DNA of 64,000 nucleotides, taken from the NCBI GenBank assembly GCA_019843655.1, contig JACDQD010000006.1, positions 10,594,034 through 10,658,033 of the forward strand, read 5' to 3'. The stretch comes from Lethocerus indicus (Eukaryota; Arthropoda; Insecta; Hemiptera; Belostomatidae). Of the stretch, positions 11,351-28,335 are shown piece after piece (the stretch's first letter is position 1; every line of letters begins with the position of its first letter). Below the pieces are notes generated by a model. It saw only the letters and a program-made list of their open reading frames with translations. It searched no databases and had not been told where the DNA came from. Position numbers and translations under genes: made by a program.

Positions 11351-14300
11351 TTTATTACACCCCGTTCCTCGGCACACCCCCCAATCATCTATGGACGGCC
11401 ACGAAATCGGTGGTTTATTCAGCTCGGTTATATTTTAACATTGACCCGTGAATATATTTAACCGCATTAACCGTTCTTTCTCGAGAATCGTCAATATTAC
11501 ACTACAAGTATCCTTTTCTGTTTAATCATCCATTATTCTATGGTAAATATTCATAGCCTTTCGTTCTCGTCTGACAGTGAGAAGCTTAATATCGATTACG
11601 CTCATTATTCGTGAAAAGGATGAAAATGACAGACTCTATCTAATCGAGAAAAAATACTTGTCATTTTATATCCCATTCTCCATATCTTTTAAAAATATAA
11701 TAGCTCGTGGCGTCTTTCCGATTGGCACGCGTGATTCCCGGGACAAACTCCTCGCCTAAGGATGAGGCCAAAACCAGTTTAAAATGTACAATACCAGAGG
11801 ACCGATAGTAGGATTGTAAGTCATAGATCAGTGGAGTATTTTAGAAAGCAATTAGTCTGTGAGAGGGGCGGTGGCAGGGCGATCCTTGAGGCACACCTAC
11901 ACACGCCGCCCGACCGGCTCCTCATCTACATTACCCCCGGGAGTCATTAATTCCGGTAGTTATTATGTATAAATTGTGATTTGTGGCTCAATTTGTTACA
12001 AGTACCGGAGCGTTATAGTTGGCGTAGGGCTTCGGGATTTAATAGTGTCCTGATATCTTATGCATGGCCTGCCCGCCCCGGAGCTAAAATATTTTTATAT
12101 CCACTCAAAACGGAGCCGGGATAAACGACTTCTAATGATCGCCCTCCTCCCACCGAGGGGAGGGATACGTTTTAAATATTTTCTCTTTTTGTAGTTATTA
12201 ATATTATTATCATTATTAGAGCTATCTTTTTAATTGATTCGGACGATGATGGCGGGACTCTAATATGTGGCTATCGGTCGGGGCGAATGTCACGAGCATA
12301 GTAATGGGCTTTTTCAATAGACTCCCCGTATTAATTTCCAGGGAGTTTTAACAAAAAAAGATTTATATCCGCTAATGAAAAACTATGCTGGTGTTGTGAG
12401 TTAAAAGAATGTTGAATGTATTTAACATCGTACCGAGCTATAATTAAAATCATTAAACTATACTCTCCGATCGTAGATTAATTTATTTTTATAGTAGAAC
12501 AAATTACGTTTACAGTAAGAAACGCGTGTTTTGCCATGGGGAGGTCAAATTATCGTCTTTGTCGTACTGTCTCAGGGACGGATGCAAACGACCAGTCGGC
12601 GGTTGGAAATAATGAAAAAGCCCCGTCCCGAGTAACGAGTGCCGACCCCGGATCGCCGTCACCAATTAACGGATGCGAACCGAGATAACGCGGAATCAGA
12701 TTAAATCTTCAAAGGGTCGGGGGGTGGTGGGCACGGCTATCTAGGAGAGGAGGGGAGGGGCTAGTGGAGCGGAGGCATTGTGATTTTATAAGGGAATATC
12801 AGCGGCTCATGCAAAGTGACTTTGTGCCGGGGACCCTTTGTAGGGGGCCGCCTCTGTCTGGACGGCTACTGTATTTGTCGTAAAGCCGGTTCTCACATTG
12901 TAAACCACTCAGAGAGGGGCCCCGCCATTCTCGCCGCCGCCCCCATCCATTCTCTCCCATCTTATTCACTCTCGTTCTTTCCTCACTCTATCGGCACTTT
13001 TCCCCCGCATCAACCTGTGTATCCTTCTTTCAAAGAGTTTCCTCCGTCGCTAAATTACCCGGACGAAGAACGTTTTCTTAGCTTCGTCTAATATATTATC
13101 CCGCCTATCCTTTAATTTTTTCTCTGTCGATGTTATTAACAGGTAGTATGTTGGAATATCTGATCAATCTAAATACTTACATTAAAATTCCTTTATTTCC
13201 TTTAAAAAGTGTTGTATTTTCAGTATGCCAGAATATATGGATCGATTTCTAAAGGGGTATTCTGAAGGGAAGTGTATTAGCAAAAAGAGGTATATTAGAA
13301 TAAAGCAAATGAGGGTGCAAACATATCCATTGCTGCTGGGAAGAATGGAAAGAAACTTCAATAAACTTTTTATACACACATGAATTATTATTTTCTGGTC
13401 GCAAATTATTAGCGGAATGTTAACTGCGTCGGGCCGATACCTGTCTGGTATAAAATGATAAATATTTGTGGCTATACCGAATACATATTCAAAGACATCG
13501 TGAAACTATTTTCGGTTGTTCGAGCAGTGTCCAAAATTTGGTGTACCGGTTGTCGGTCGAACCGGGAGCGGTCGTAAATACGGTCCGAGCGGCGGTAAGA
13601 GCTGCGTGCGATGCCGCCATTAGCCCCTACATAAATAGAATTGTTTTACCTTTTTCGAAAGCGCCGACCACTTGTTAGGGCGGGGTGTCCGGGAGGCAAT
13701 TACGCGGGCATGGGCGTCCTAACGACCCGCGGGGCCGCATTTCTAGTATCGTCGCGCACGTCACCCCGACCGCTCAATCACCCGGGTCCAGTGCATTACC
13801 GAAGGTGACAACAAAGCAAAAACGGCCGCTGTTCCAGAGCCGCTCCCTTTGACTCGGCCCGCCCGACCGACAGACACGCTCTTCTAACTTCACCACCGAC
13901 ACCATAAAGCCTTTTCTACCCTCGCTAAATGCGTACTGGAATATATATTTTATACTGGCACTCGTGGAAACATTTTATTTATTATACAATAGACTAGGTT
14001 CTTGATTGATTATAAATATACCTTTCACAATCAATAGAACCCAAATAATTGTCGTTAATAAGTCGTAGAAATAAGGAATTCAGTTCTCTGCGAGAGGTAG
14101 ATTTTCCTCTTGTAGATTATAAACGCGGCCAAGTAGGAAAGAACCGGACAGAGGTGCAATTACGGTCTGCGGTCGGTATCGGGAGCAGCGTGTTTCGAAC
14201 CGGCTGTGTGTGGCTTATGGGCCCGGCGGCGGTGGCCACGCTCACGTCCTCCCTATAGCCAATGCCCTCGCATCGCGGCCCTCTATCTCCATCCTCACTA

Positions 14301-16757
14301 TTGTTCTCCACGAGGCGTTCAGAAAGAGTCCGAACCCCCCAATAGTCTCTGTCGGCCACTGTTCGGCAGGCCCAGTAACGGTCGGCCATAAACGACCATA
14401 AATAAAATTGTATCAATTACGTCTCATTATAACAAGCTCCTCGATTGACATAATTTATCTTTGGAGGCCGGCAAAAAAAGTTTAATACAACATCCGATGG
14501 ATAATACGCCTTCAAAAATCGCGTGACGGGACACTTTCAACTACCGCAATTCGATACGGAGACACTTGGAATATTTCACTCCGGATTTACGACTTGGACC
14601 CGTTAAAAAGGTTACACGTTGAAAGACGGAGCGAAACGAAAAAGATGAGAAGGGGGCATAAAAAAAGAGAACTCTGGTTCTGACGAAAAAATATTTTTCG
14701 AATTCTCGAAAAAATACTGGAGGAGGTTCGTCCCCCCCCCTTACCTCCGATCGAAAGGTTGGTTCGCGTGTAATGGGAGAAGCGGGACGTGGCCGGCCCG
14801 TATAATTGTCGGTAGGAATGGGACATCGGCAATTAGGACGTATCAAGGCCCGGATTTACGAGGAGGGCGCTCTCAATTCCAAAATTTAAAAGAATGTTCC
14901 AACCCAATCTGATACAGAATACAACTCTGGAGTAGAAAAAACACTCACCTTCTTCCTAGTTTCCCTAAGTACACTCTTCTTTTCGTAAGTTCGCCAATTT
15001 TGAATTGTTCGATTGGCGATCTCGTTTATTTATTATTGTCTCGGGGAATAACAGAACTAATTCTAGTTTATAATACCTGTTTTGTGGTCTGCGAGAGGTT
15101 GGAATACAGTAGATTTCCTGCGTTTCCATCTCCTCACCAAATCAGCGAGAGGAGACAGAAACACACGAAATCTACAGAACTAATTCCTATTGTCGTACCC
15201 GTTGAAAATTCACAGTAGAAACTAGACAACCAGTTCAAAATACCCGCTACCTGAAACGACCCATCCGTCCAGTCGACGAGAAAATACTACGAGATTATAA
15301 AATAATTATGATTATATAACATTATGTAATCGAATTCAACGAGCTTGTGCAACTTGTTTAGCTAGGATTTCCTGCCAACTGCATTTACATGAGTGTTTCC
15401 TTTTTGTCGAACGTTTCTCTTCACATCTGGTTTGTATTTAAAATGAAAGCCGAGATATTAATTTGTCAGTTGCGAATGTAAAATATTGCCGATTGATCAT
15501 AAAATTTAATCCCGTTTGGTTCGTTGGTTAACCGATTGCTGTAGTGCATTGTTATGTGATTTAATCTAATGTTATTCTGCACAAATCCACAATTTTTCCG
15601 GATCAAGTATTTGTCGTGCTAACAAGCTAAAATGTGTAATACTCGTTCGTAATATTAGTCTTAGATGTATTTTTAATGAATTGCATTATTCGCGGAAGGA
15701 AAATAATCGACTAATAATAAGGTCCCAATAAAGCCATTCGCCTACTTAGGGAATCACTAATTTACTGGGCAGTACATACACTGTTTTATTCTAGGCTCCG
15801 AGAAAAATACACGAATATCGACGGTGTATACTTTTAGTGGTGCGCGACTAAGTGCAATACGTATCGCCCCATTAGCTCATGTCGTTTGGGGCTGACCGCT
15901 AACTGAACATTGTTCACCTCCACTGAGGCGGTATCATCGCGCCGATTTCAAGCTCGCTCGCTCCCGGAAACCGTACATTTTCCGCCCGGTACGGCGAATA
16001 AAAAGGGAGCGGGATAAAAGCTGAAGCGAGACAAAAAAAGGAAAGAAAGAAGTGGAAAAATAATGCGGAATCCCCGAATCATGCTACGTGCTCCTGCGCT
16101 ACAATAACAGTAGTGCGGTCTCCGTTTCTATACGCTCTGTTAGAGGCCAAGCGAGTGTGAAATACCTCTCATAGTGGGACCGCGGCGTGCATCTCCCCTG
16201 ACACAGTGTGCGAGTTCTTACGTGTGCGTGCGTGTCTGTCGCAATTTCCCCCTGGAAAAGGTAATAACGCACCGTTTCACAGTTGAAACACACGCATCGC
16301 TGTTTTTACAACTTACTCCGGTCCTGTGAGAAGAAAGTGAATACGTCTTAAATCCCATAAAGTGCAATATCCCAACTGGAAAAAGCAACGTCCGGTTTCG
16401 AATTGCTTTGTTGAACTGAGCCCTGAATATTTAGAATTTAGAATAGACAGACTTTAACATGGGATCTGAGTTTGATTATAAATAAATATAATAATTGTGA
16501 CCCAATTGAATAAAATTACAATATTAATCGTGGAGAAGATCTTGTAATAACAAATGTGCTGACATAACAGCTGCACACATTTTTAAAAAATCACTAATAA
16601 TATTAACACAGATTTCCTTTAATAGTGCTAATTTAATACTTGAATACATTCTGAAAGTACTATTTTATAAGAAATATTAGTTATTGGTGAAATGTAGTTT
16701 TGAAAATAATTTTATTCCAGGAACGTTTTTCAAAACACTGAGAAGAAACATTTCGTC

Positions 16758-16797
16758 GAAAAGTGCAATGAAAAATGACATTTCATTCCAACTTTTC
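16758..16797 (+). other. 40-nt imperfect hairpin
   Basis: GAAAAGT (16,758-16,764) pairs with ACTTTTC (16,791-16,797), and AATGAAA (16,767-16,773) with TTTCATT (16,781-16,787). A small internal loop separates the two stems and the apical loop is 7 nt. AT-rich, so it may be chance. Confidence 0.4.
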
Positions 16798-19700
16798 AAG
16801 GAGGAGTTTCACCTGTAAGCCTATGTCCAACACGAACGGTAGCCAAGCGTACAGTAATTAAAACATTTATACTACATTTTTAATTTGAGTCGGTTAAATG
16901 CAGTACTGAAAAAAAATGATATGCGTGCACGATACCGGGTTGTATCTTTACAGTAGTTACTGAGCTATTATGCATTAGCAGCGCCACGCACCTGACATTT
17001 TTACAGCCGGACTCGGCATAGCGGGAATTCAACGTCTTTACTCCCGACGATTATTGTACAAACTAATTCAATTAAAAACTGAAGCTAAATTTGCAATTCC
17101 TCGCGTTCATTACGCACAACCTACGGGGCGGAGAATAGTGTATTTATTCAACGCGTTGCACTAATGCACTAATGCAATAAGGGAAAAGTATCATGGAATA
17201 GAGCCCGACTGTATATCTGATCAGCGGCGACAGGGGGAGGTCGGCTGTAAATGAAACGGGGACGGTGTCTCTATGATTCGGTTGACAGCCATTCCACAGG
17301 ACCGGTACAGATATTAAACGCCTCAATGCGAAGATGGAACAGGAATACAAATGAGATCTTCCTTTCATTAAGGTATCCACGTTCCGAATATCCTGTTCTA
17401 AGTTGGGCTCAAACAGGTTTCCGTTCTCGACGCGTTACTCCATCCTATCTGGGCCGAAATCTAGCCGATATAAAAATAAATAAGATCATATTAACACATA
17501 CCGAGGCGTTACTTGATCAAAAGTAACTCTCGTTTAGTGACTACTAATCTCATTTTCCGAACGCAGTTTTTTCCCTCTCGCAGCATTTGGGTGTTGGAAA
17601 ATACGAATCTCCGAATTAATAATGTGATTAATTCCGAGTACTGGCTAGAATGTAGCTACAAAAATGACGCGTTAGATATAACAGGATCAGGATAAAACGT
17701 AAGATCGAGGAGGGGGGGGCAAGCGAGACGGCTCCAAATCAACCTCCCCTGCCCATTGTTCGCTTTGTCTCTTCTCGGAGAGATTAGCCGGTCTTACGAT
17801 TTTGGAAAAAAATCATCCGCCTCACGCTACCGACTGGGAAAACACCGTGAAAACCGAGAGCTGGGGCGAAATTAAGAAAGGAAAAAACAAGGATACGCTC
17901 TAATCTGCACCGGTGGGAACGCTTACGAGCGACACGAGCCCGCTGCCGGCAGTTTTTCCGACGAATAATTGAAAGTTCCCTTCCACCGGAGATAATTTCA
18001 CCGATTTCACGCTCCGATCGTTCATTTCCCCGTAATTTCCGATTTAAATAAAAATTAATTAGGATTTACACTTTCCGCAGTACGGTATTTCGGACGAACA
18101 GATATTTCGAATGATTAACCCGCTTAGTCACAAAGAGCAAAAAGGTAGAAAATGTCATGAGAAATGAGAAATGTCAGAAACATATTTCCAGTGAGAAATT
18201 CTCCTTCGCAGCTTTGTGGAATAAGGAAGCGAATCGAAGTAAAGATCAATATAAAAATAAATGCAGGAATGAGTGAAAAAGCATTGCTCAGTTGGAGCGA
18301 AATACTAGCATTAAGGACTGCTGTATAAACTTCTTTTGGATTGATGGGTGAGCTAAATATGATTAGGAAAATTGGTTAACGCATATTCTCTATATACGGA
18401 ATACCTTGACTGCAGTTTTAGTAGCTAAAATTCAATTTTAAATTTCAGACTCACACCTTCAAATATGTCAAGGAATTAGGAATGAGAGCGGGAATTTGAA
18501 TGGATAATTATTAGTTGATTTTAAATGCCCCCACGATAGAGTCTTATATTGTCTACTTGATCGGTTTTATCGGATTTATAAAATCTACAGGGTAATGGAG
18601 TTTCCGTTTGTTGGGAGCAATATTAGTAAATATCGAGCAGCGCAATGTCGGCCTACGTGGGCCTCGGGGAAAGTCGTAAAACTCGCGCGTTCAACCTCTC
18701 TTGTCCGGAGAGTTGCCCCCCGGTACCTGTATAAGTGAGCCTACAGAATTTACATTTCCTTTTTCTGTTGGCGGGTCGACGCCAGAACATAAGCCTCGAT
18801 GCAGGTGAGAATTTAAACATGTTGGAAAATATACGCCTAGTCAGGTGCCTGCGGAATAATACAGTGGGCGAATGACGCCCACCTCTTCTCCTTCGATCGA
18901 ATTCTAAATAATTTGTTCGAATTTAAATAATGCTGATAAAAATATTGGTCTTAAGCCTTGGTCTGAAACATTTCCTCCCGACTAATGTTTATCTTTTCTA
19001 AATAAGACCAAATTATATTAAAATTAAGAAATCCCCCGGTTGATATCCTCTTAAAGACTATCTTACAAGATTTTATGTTGTAATATATTTTCTATCCATG
19101 CTCGACGTCCACCCGACATCGATTCGCATATGCGTCGATAATCTCAGCGCTTCACGATTTAATTTCCCACACGAATTGAGTTCCTATTTTCGGCGTTCCG
19201 TCCAGTAGGACGGCGTATAAATATGCTACCGGCGCCCGGTCCGTTCAAAGGGGTCTCGAGAAAAATTACACGGCGGCAAGGAGACACAGGCCTCGCAAAA
19301 AGGCCCTGGCTCCTCTCCCGCGGAGTTGGGCCCTTAATGCAAGATGAGAAAACGATTTGGCGGGGCGACGGCGTTCCAGAGTGCGATCACGGACAGAAGT
19401 CACGAGCCAAACCGTTGACCCAGCCATCGGCCATTAGTGTACATTAGCGGTGGCCCAATGTACCGTCCCTCCCCCCTGGATTACAAACAAATTCCGCCAC
19501 TCTCCCTCCCCCTATTATTAGCCGGAGTTAAAACTCGAGCTAAACTTGGCCGCTTCTGGAATCTGGCCGACGCTGAAATAAGCCCTTCTAAATTTAATCT
19601 GACCAATAAGCCCAGGAAAAGTGTACATGTGGAAGTCCAATCACCGCCACGTTGATCCAAGTTCTTCCTTCTGGTCCCATCCACCATTTGATTCTAATAC

Positions 19701-19886
19701 TAACATAATACTAAGAAGGGGTAATATTTGTGCGGAAACCTGCCTAACATAGGACCAATCGACAGAAGAGGAAATCACACTAGTTGCGAACCTTACTAAC
19801 AAATTCCTTTAACTAGGATATTAAAGCCGAAGAAACGGGTGAATGTAATCGGTTTCCTGATATTTATCTCTCTGATTTAAACACGC

Positions 19887-24390
<4,504 letters not shown>

Positions 24391-24713
24391 TCAGAGCGCC
24401 GGGTGAAACTTTGTCTGTGCAGTCCAACTAAAATAGGACAGAAACGAGAAATTGAGAACTTCGGTTTGAAGGTGTTGAACCCTGTCGGAGATTCTTTCTG
24501 TCTTTGCAGGACTCTCGAGCCAGTTGCAAAGATTCCCTCCCCCACTCGAGCCCCTACTGTGTGTGGTTTGCTTCCGACGTTTCGGAACTCTTACAGGTTC
24601 CATCATCAGGATCCGTCCGGGCAGTTTTCTCCTCGCAGTGTTACGCGATCTTTCCCGGAAGTTGGATAGTAATAATTCGAATTCTGGTCGCGGTAATCTC
24701 CGCTCGTTCATGA
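24391..24713. mobile_element. Possible Penelope-like or other retroelement-derived segment around the hammerhead core
   Basis: Open frames cross this interval on both strands, and the minus-strand frame reads through the hammerhead core. None shows reverse transcriptase or endonuclease motifs. A strong plus-strand splice-acceptor-like sequence (TTTCTGTCTTTGCAG, ending at 24,509) lies 70 bp to the left. I could not find terminal repeats or target-site duplications, so the boundaries given are only those of the open frames; the element call rests on the ribozyme core. Confidence 0.25.
24576..24609 (-). ncRNA. Hammerhead-ribozyme-like core lacking stem III (Penelope-associated type), probably a relic
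   Basis: On the minus strand the order is CTGATGA (24,609-24,603), one unpaired T, stem II GGAAC (24,601-24,597), loop CTGTAAGA, GTTCC (24,588-24,584), GAAA (24,583-24,580), C, then GTC (24,578-24,576). These are the conserved CUGANGA and GAAA boxes and the NUH cleavage triplet of a type I hammerhead, with stem III reduced to nothing. Hammerhead variants with diminished stem III are known, are abundant beside Penelope-like retroelements and cleave as dimers. Stem I here is weak: the base before CTGATGA pairs with the base after GTC, but pairing fails within two or three positions, so the copy is probably degenerate. Chance occurrence of all these boxes with a perfect stem II is unlikely. Confidence 0.6.
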
Positions 24714-27413
24714 TATAATCGTGTTTTTCTAAACGAGTTTTATAAAACTAAGAAATATAGTTTTATTTCGCTTCCGGAGCGCTTACTAAGGCTAAAAAAA
24801 TATTATTATCTATTGCCGATCAAGTCCCATTTAACATCATTAATTAGTTACTTTGAACCCCCGGCCCTCGTTTTCAATGTTTTAATTCAATTGGTCCATT
24901 GGTCAATCGATCTCGGAAGTAAATTATCGACACCGGGTCTGAATAGAAGTCTGCGAGCGCGAATATTGCAGCATTTATCTTTGCGTCATTCTTCTTGCAA
25001 ATGGTAGCGGCCGCCGGATAAATTTATGAAACCTATTAACGGGGTGTCGTATATCTCAACGGTGCGCACTTATTCCCGGTAACGGAGCCGGTCCTCCTCT
25101 AACGGGTTCGTTTGAATTATAAACGCTGGCATATTACAAATGTATACAACTTATAAAAATGTTACAAACGCAATTTTACTCTATAATTACATTTTCTGTC
25201 GACTCACCCTCGAGAATTGGCATGAATGGTCCGCCATTTCAGGGGAGATTATTATCATACAGCATTTATATATAGAATTTATTCCGTTTAATTTTTTACT
25301 TATTTTTTCAGGCTCGTTACACCTCGCTTATGCAAAAACAAAGAGAATAACAGTCTCAGGCCTAAAAAAATTTCTTTTATTGTTCAGATATTTTTTTCAA
25401 AAATCGTGTGGAACATTTGTGGTAGTTACTTGGTGACACATGAATCGAATAATCGAATGAATCGGCTGTCCACTTATTTTTAATTTTATTTTATTCAATC
25501 ATTTAGTCAACCTTTATTTTACTCTATACACGACAGAGTGTGATGGTGAGCTTAAAAATAATCTGGCGTCGTATCTCCGGCACTAAGGGAGGGAATTATT
25601 TGAAATTCCCAGTGAATGATGACCGTCGTGTATCTCATAAGGGCCCAGTTTCGAATTCCCCGGAACCGGTATTATCGAATCGAAACCCCCCCCCCCGCTA
25701 TCCCAGTATTCGAAAATTGAGAGATTGTTCAAGAGCACTGGACACTTGAGTAGATTCCAATCGGTGGACGGGGACAGGTTTGGTTGGCCCGCGGATTATA
25801 GTGGGGGTACGGGGGGCGCATAATTGACCGATAATCGTCATCGGGCATGATCTTTTCGAGAAAGTGTCAGCGGACCGTTATACCCTGTATCCCCCCTCTA
25901 CCCAAGAACAGGCCCGTGGGAGAGGCACTTGATGAGTAGAACTCTATCCCCAGAGAGATTCCATTGCAGATAAAATACGACAGTTTAATGAGCGCTTTAC
26001 GGACGGGCGTCTATTTTATTTTTCACCCCCCCCCGGATTGCGGACGTCTCCAGACTCGTTAAGAGGCTTCCTCTGGCGTCAAAAAAGAAGGATCGAAACG
26101 TACGATTTAACTCGTTTTAATGAAATGGCCGATTTGACTCTTATTCTCCCCGAAGAAAAATCGGTAGAAACAAGTTGAATACACATAATGAACTGTTTAA
26201 TAGACTATAAAATGATTGTCCGAAAGAAAAACAGACAGTATTTGTACGATTGTACAAGATCGCTGTTTCTATACAAGACATTTTAATTAAACAAGGAACG
26301 GCATTTATACTTTGGATATCCTTATTTATTAGATTCTTTTCGTACCGTTACAACCTTCATCCATATAATTCGTGATAAGGTACGAAAGTGTGGGACAGGA
26401 GTTTCGACATGCTCGAGTGAAAAGATTGTGGCGAAGAGGCGGAGTTTGTGTAAATCGCTGTAAGTACCGTTTTAAAAGTCCCCCGAGAGTACCCTCGAAA
26501 CAAACGAGACGTTTCTGTTATCGGTACCAGGAAGAAGTAAGTGGTATCGCCCGACCGGGGGAGGACCCCATTAGTAGTGCCCCGGTTTGGCGGTCTGAAA
26601 AATCAAGTCTCATTTAGCCGTCTCTATCTGTCTTACTTAACGATAGGGACTAACCCGTGCCGGCTAAGTGCACTCGTGTGCCTACCGTCCTGATTCTGGC
26701 AAAATTCAGGAGTCATTAATATATTGCTTATCTACTGTACACGCAATTTATTTTTAAATATTTACGCTGTTATTTATGTTGTTTCAGGAAAATAACTGAT
26801 AAAAGAAGCGATAATTAATTATAATCCTTTATGATTCGGACTCATCATGATCCGTCCTATGAGTCGTAACATCTATAATTTTATAAATTTGCGCATCTTT
26901 AATGTAACTCGTGTTTTTATTTTGTATATATTTGAAGATTACACTTCAAGTTTCGACTTTCATTGGAAAAACCGGTGCTATTAAAGGCCACTTCTTAAGA
27001 GCGCTAAGTTCTCATAACCGGTTCTGGTGGCATTATCATAATAGTCGACGTTATAATGAAGCAATCGTTTTTTGAAAAAAACATTACTCAGTTTGGGCAA
27101 TCGTCAGTAAATATCTACCGATGGTAAGGCACAAAGGGGGCAAGGTATCGGTTGCATTAAGTGTTGGCGCATATTTGTTTTCGAGAGAGGAAGAGAGGAT
27201 ATACATATATACAGATACAGGTCTCGGGGTGTGTGAACGTGGCGACCCGATGGCCGATGTGTGTGACCGCCGGCCGGGAGAGTGAGAAGGACGGAGGGAT
27301 GTGGAGCCGAGCGGGAGGGAGAGAGAGCGAGCAATTAGGATAAAGTGAACCGGAAAGAGTGTTGCTCGGGGCGGCGGAAGAGCCCAGGCCAGCCGAGGCC
27401 ACCGCTCTGACCC

Positions 27414-27504
27414 GGGAGGGAGGGAGATGAGAGAAGTAGATAGAAAGACATAAGGTGAGAGAGAAAGAGAGAGAGAGAGAAAAAGAGACGCGTGCGCGTG
27501 CGTG
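27414..27504 (+). repeat. Purine tract followed by an alternating CG/TG run
   Basis: 27,414-27,488 is nearly all purine (GGGAGGGAGGGAGATGAGAGAA and GAGAGAAAGAGAGAGAGAGA type words). It continues into CGCGTGCGCGTGCGTG at 27,489-27,504, an alternating purine-pyrimidine run of the Z-DNA-prone kind. Confidence 0.7.
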
Positions 27505-28302
27505 AATGGTCGGTGCGTGCACCGCTGCGATTAGCATAAACCCGATGCTTCCCCACTCCAGAGAGTGACCGGCCTCATGTCATAAGCGGGCCCGCTTTGC
27601 AACTGTTATAAATCCTAGAACTGAGGATCCCACGTCCAGGGCCCCATGAAAGCTTAAGAAAAATAATATTTTCGCTGTAACCGATCTTCCCGGGTCAATC
27701 ACGTTTTCCTTTTGTACGCAAACATTTGTTCCATAACGCCTGATTTTATATGATCGGAATGATTATTACAGCAATCTAAATTTCATCAAATTATTCCTCG
27801 TCCCGACCAGTTCACGTAAATTTCGTTCTTGTACAGCGAATTTGTTGTTCTTCCCTTCCTTGTTCCAATTTTCATCGGTTTTTTCGATCTGTTTAATCAG
27901 TTTTTATATCTATATATTTTATATATATGATGGACGTTCAGTTTACTTGAAGGTGTGGTCTTGTGGCACTGTCCAGGACTTCAAGAGTCATTCTTCATAG
28001 ATCTCCTGAATGAAGTTCTGGGGGGCCGAGGGGATAATTCTAAGTTCTTAGAAGATATATTATGCCACAATAGGCACAGATCTAAGGACGGTCGCCGGAG
28101 ATGGCTTCGATGGCTATCTCCCCTTTCTCTATATATCCTATGCGGACTGCGGTTGCGTGTATGTAATTAGCATACGGGTATCTGTGGAGCGGCGTGTCTC
28201 CCGCGGAATGAGACCCGCATCGCAGCTGTTGTAAATCCCTCCCCTCCTCCCCGCGGCCCGAAGGGAGGGACTACTTGTATCGGGTCGAGTAAAGAACCGA
28301 TG

Positions 28303-28335
28303 CCCGGTCATAAGTCATGTCCCGGTAAGTCATGT
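28303..28335 (+). repeat. Two-copy diverged tandem repeat
   Basis: CCCGGTCATAAGTCATGT (28,303-28,320) is followed directly by CCCGGTAAGTCATGT (28,321-28,335). The second copy differs by a 3-nt deletion. Confidence 0.65.

Noticed and set aside
12816..13091. 91-codon plus-strand frame with Pro-rich C-terminal part
   Set aside because: No domain recognised; Pro/Ser richness follows from the CT-rich DNA.
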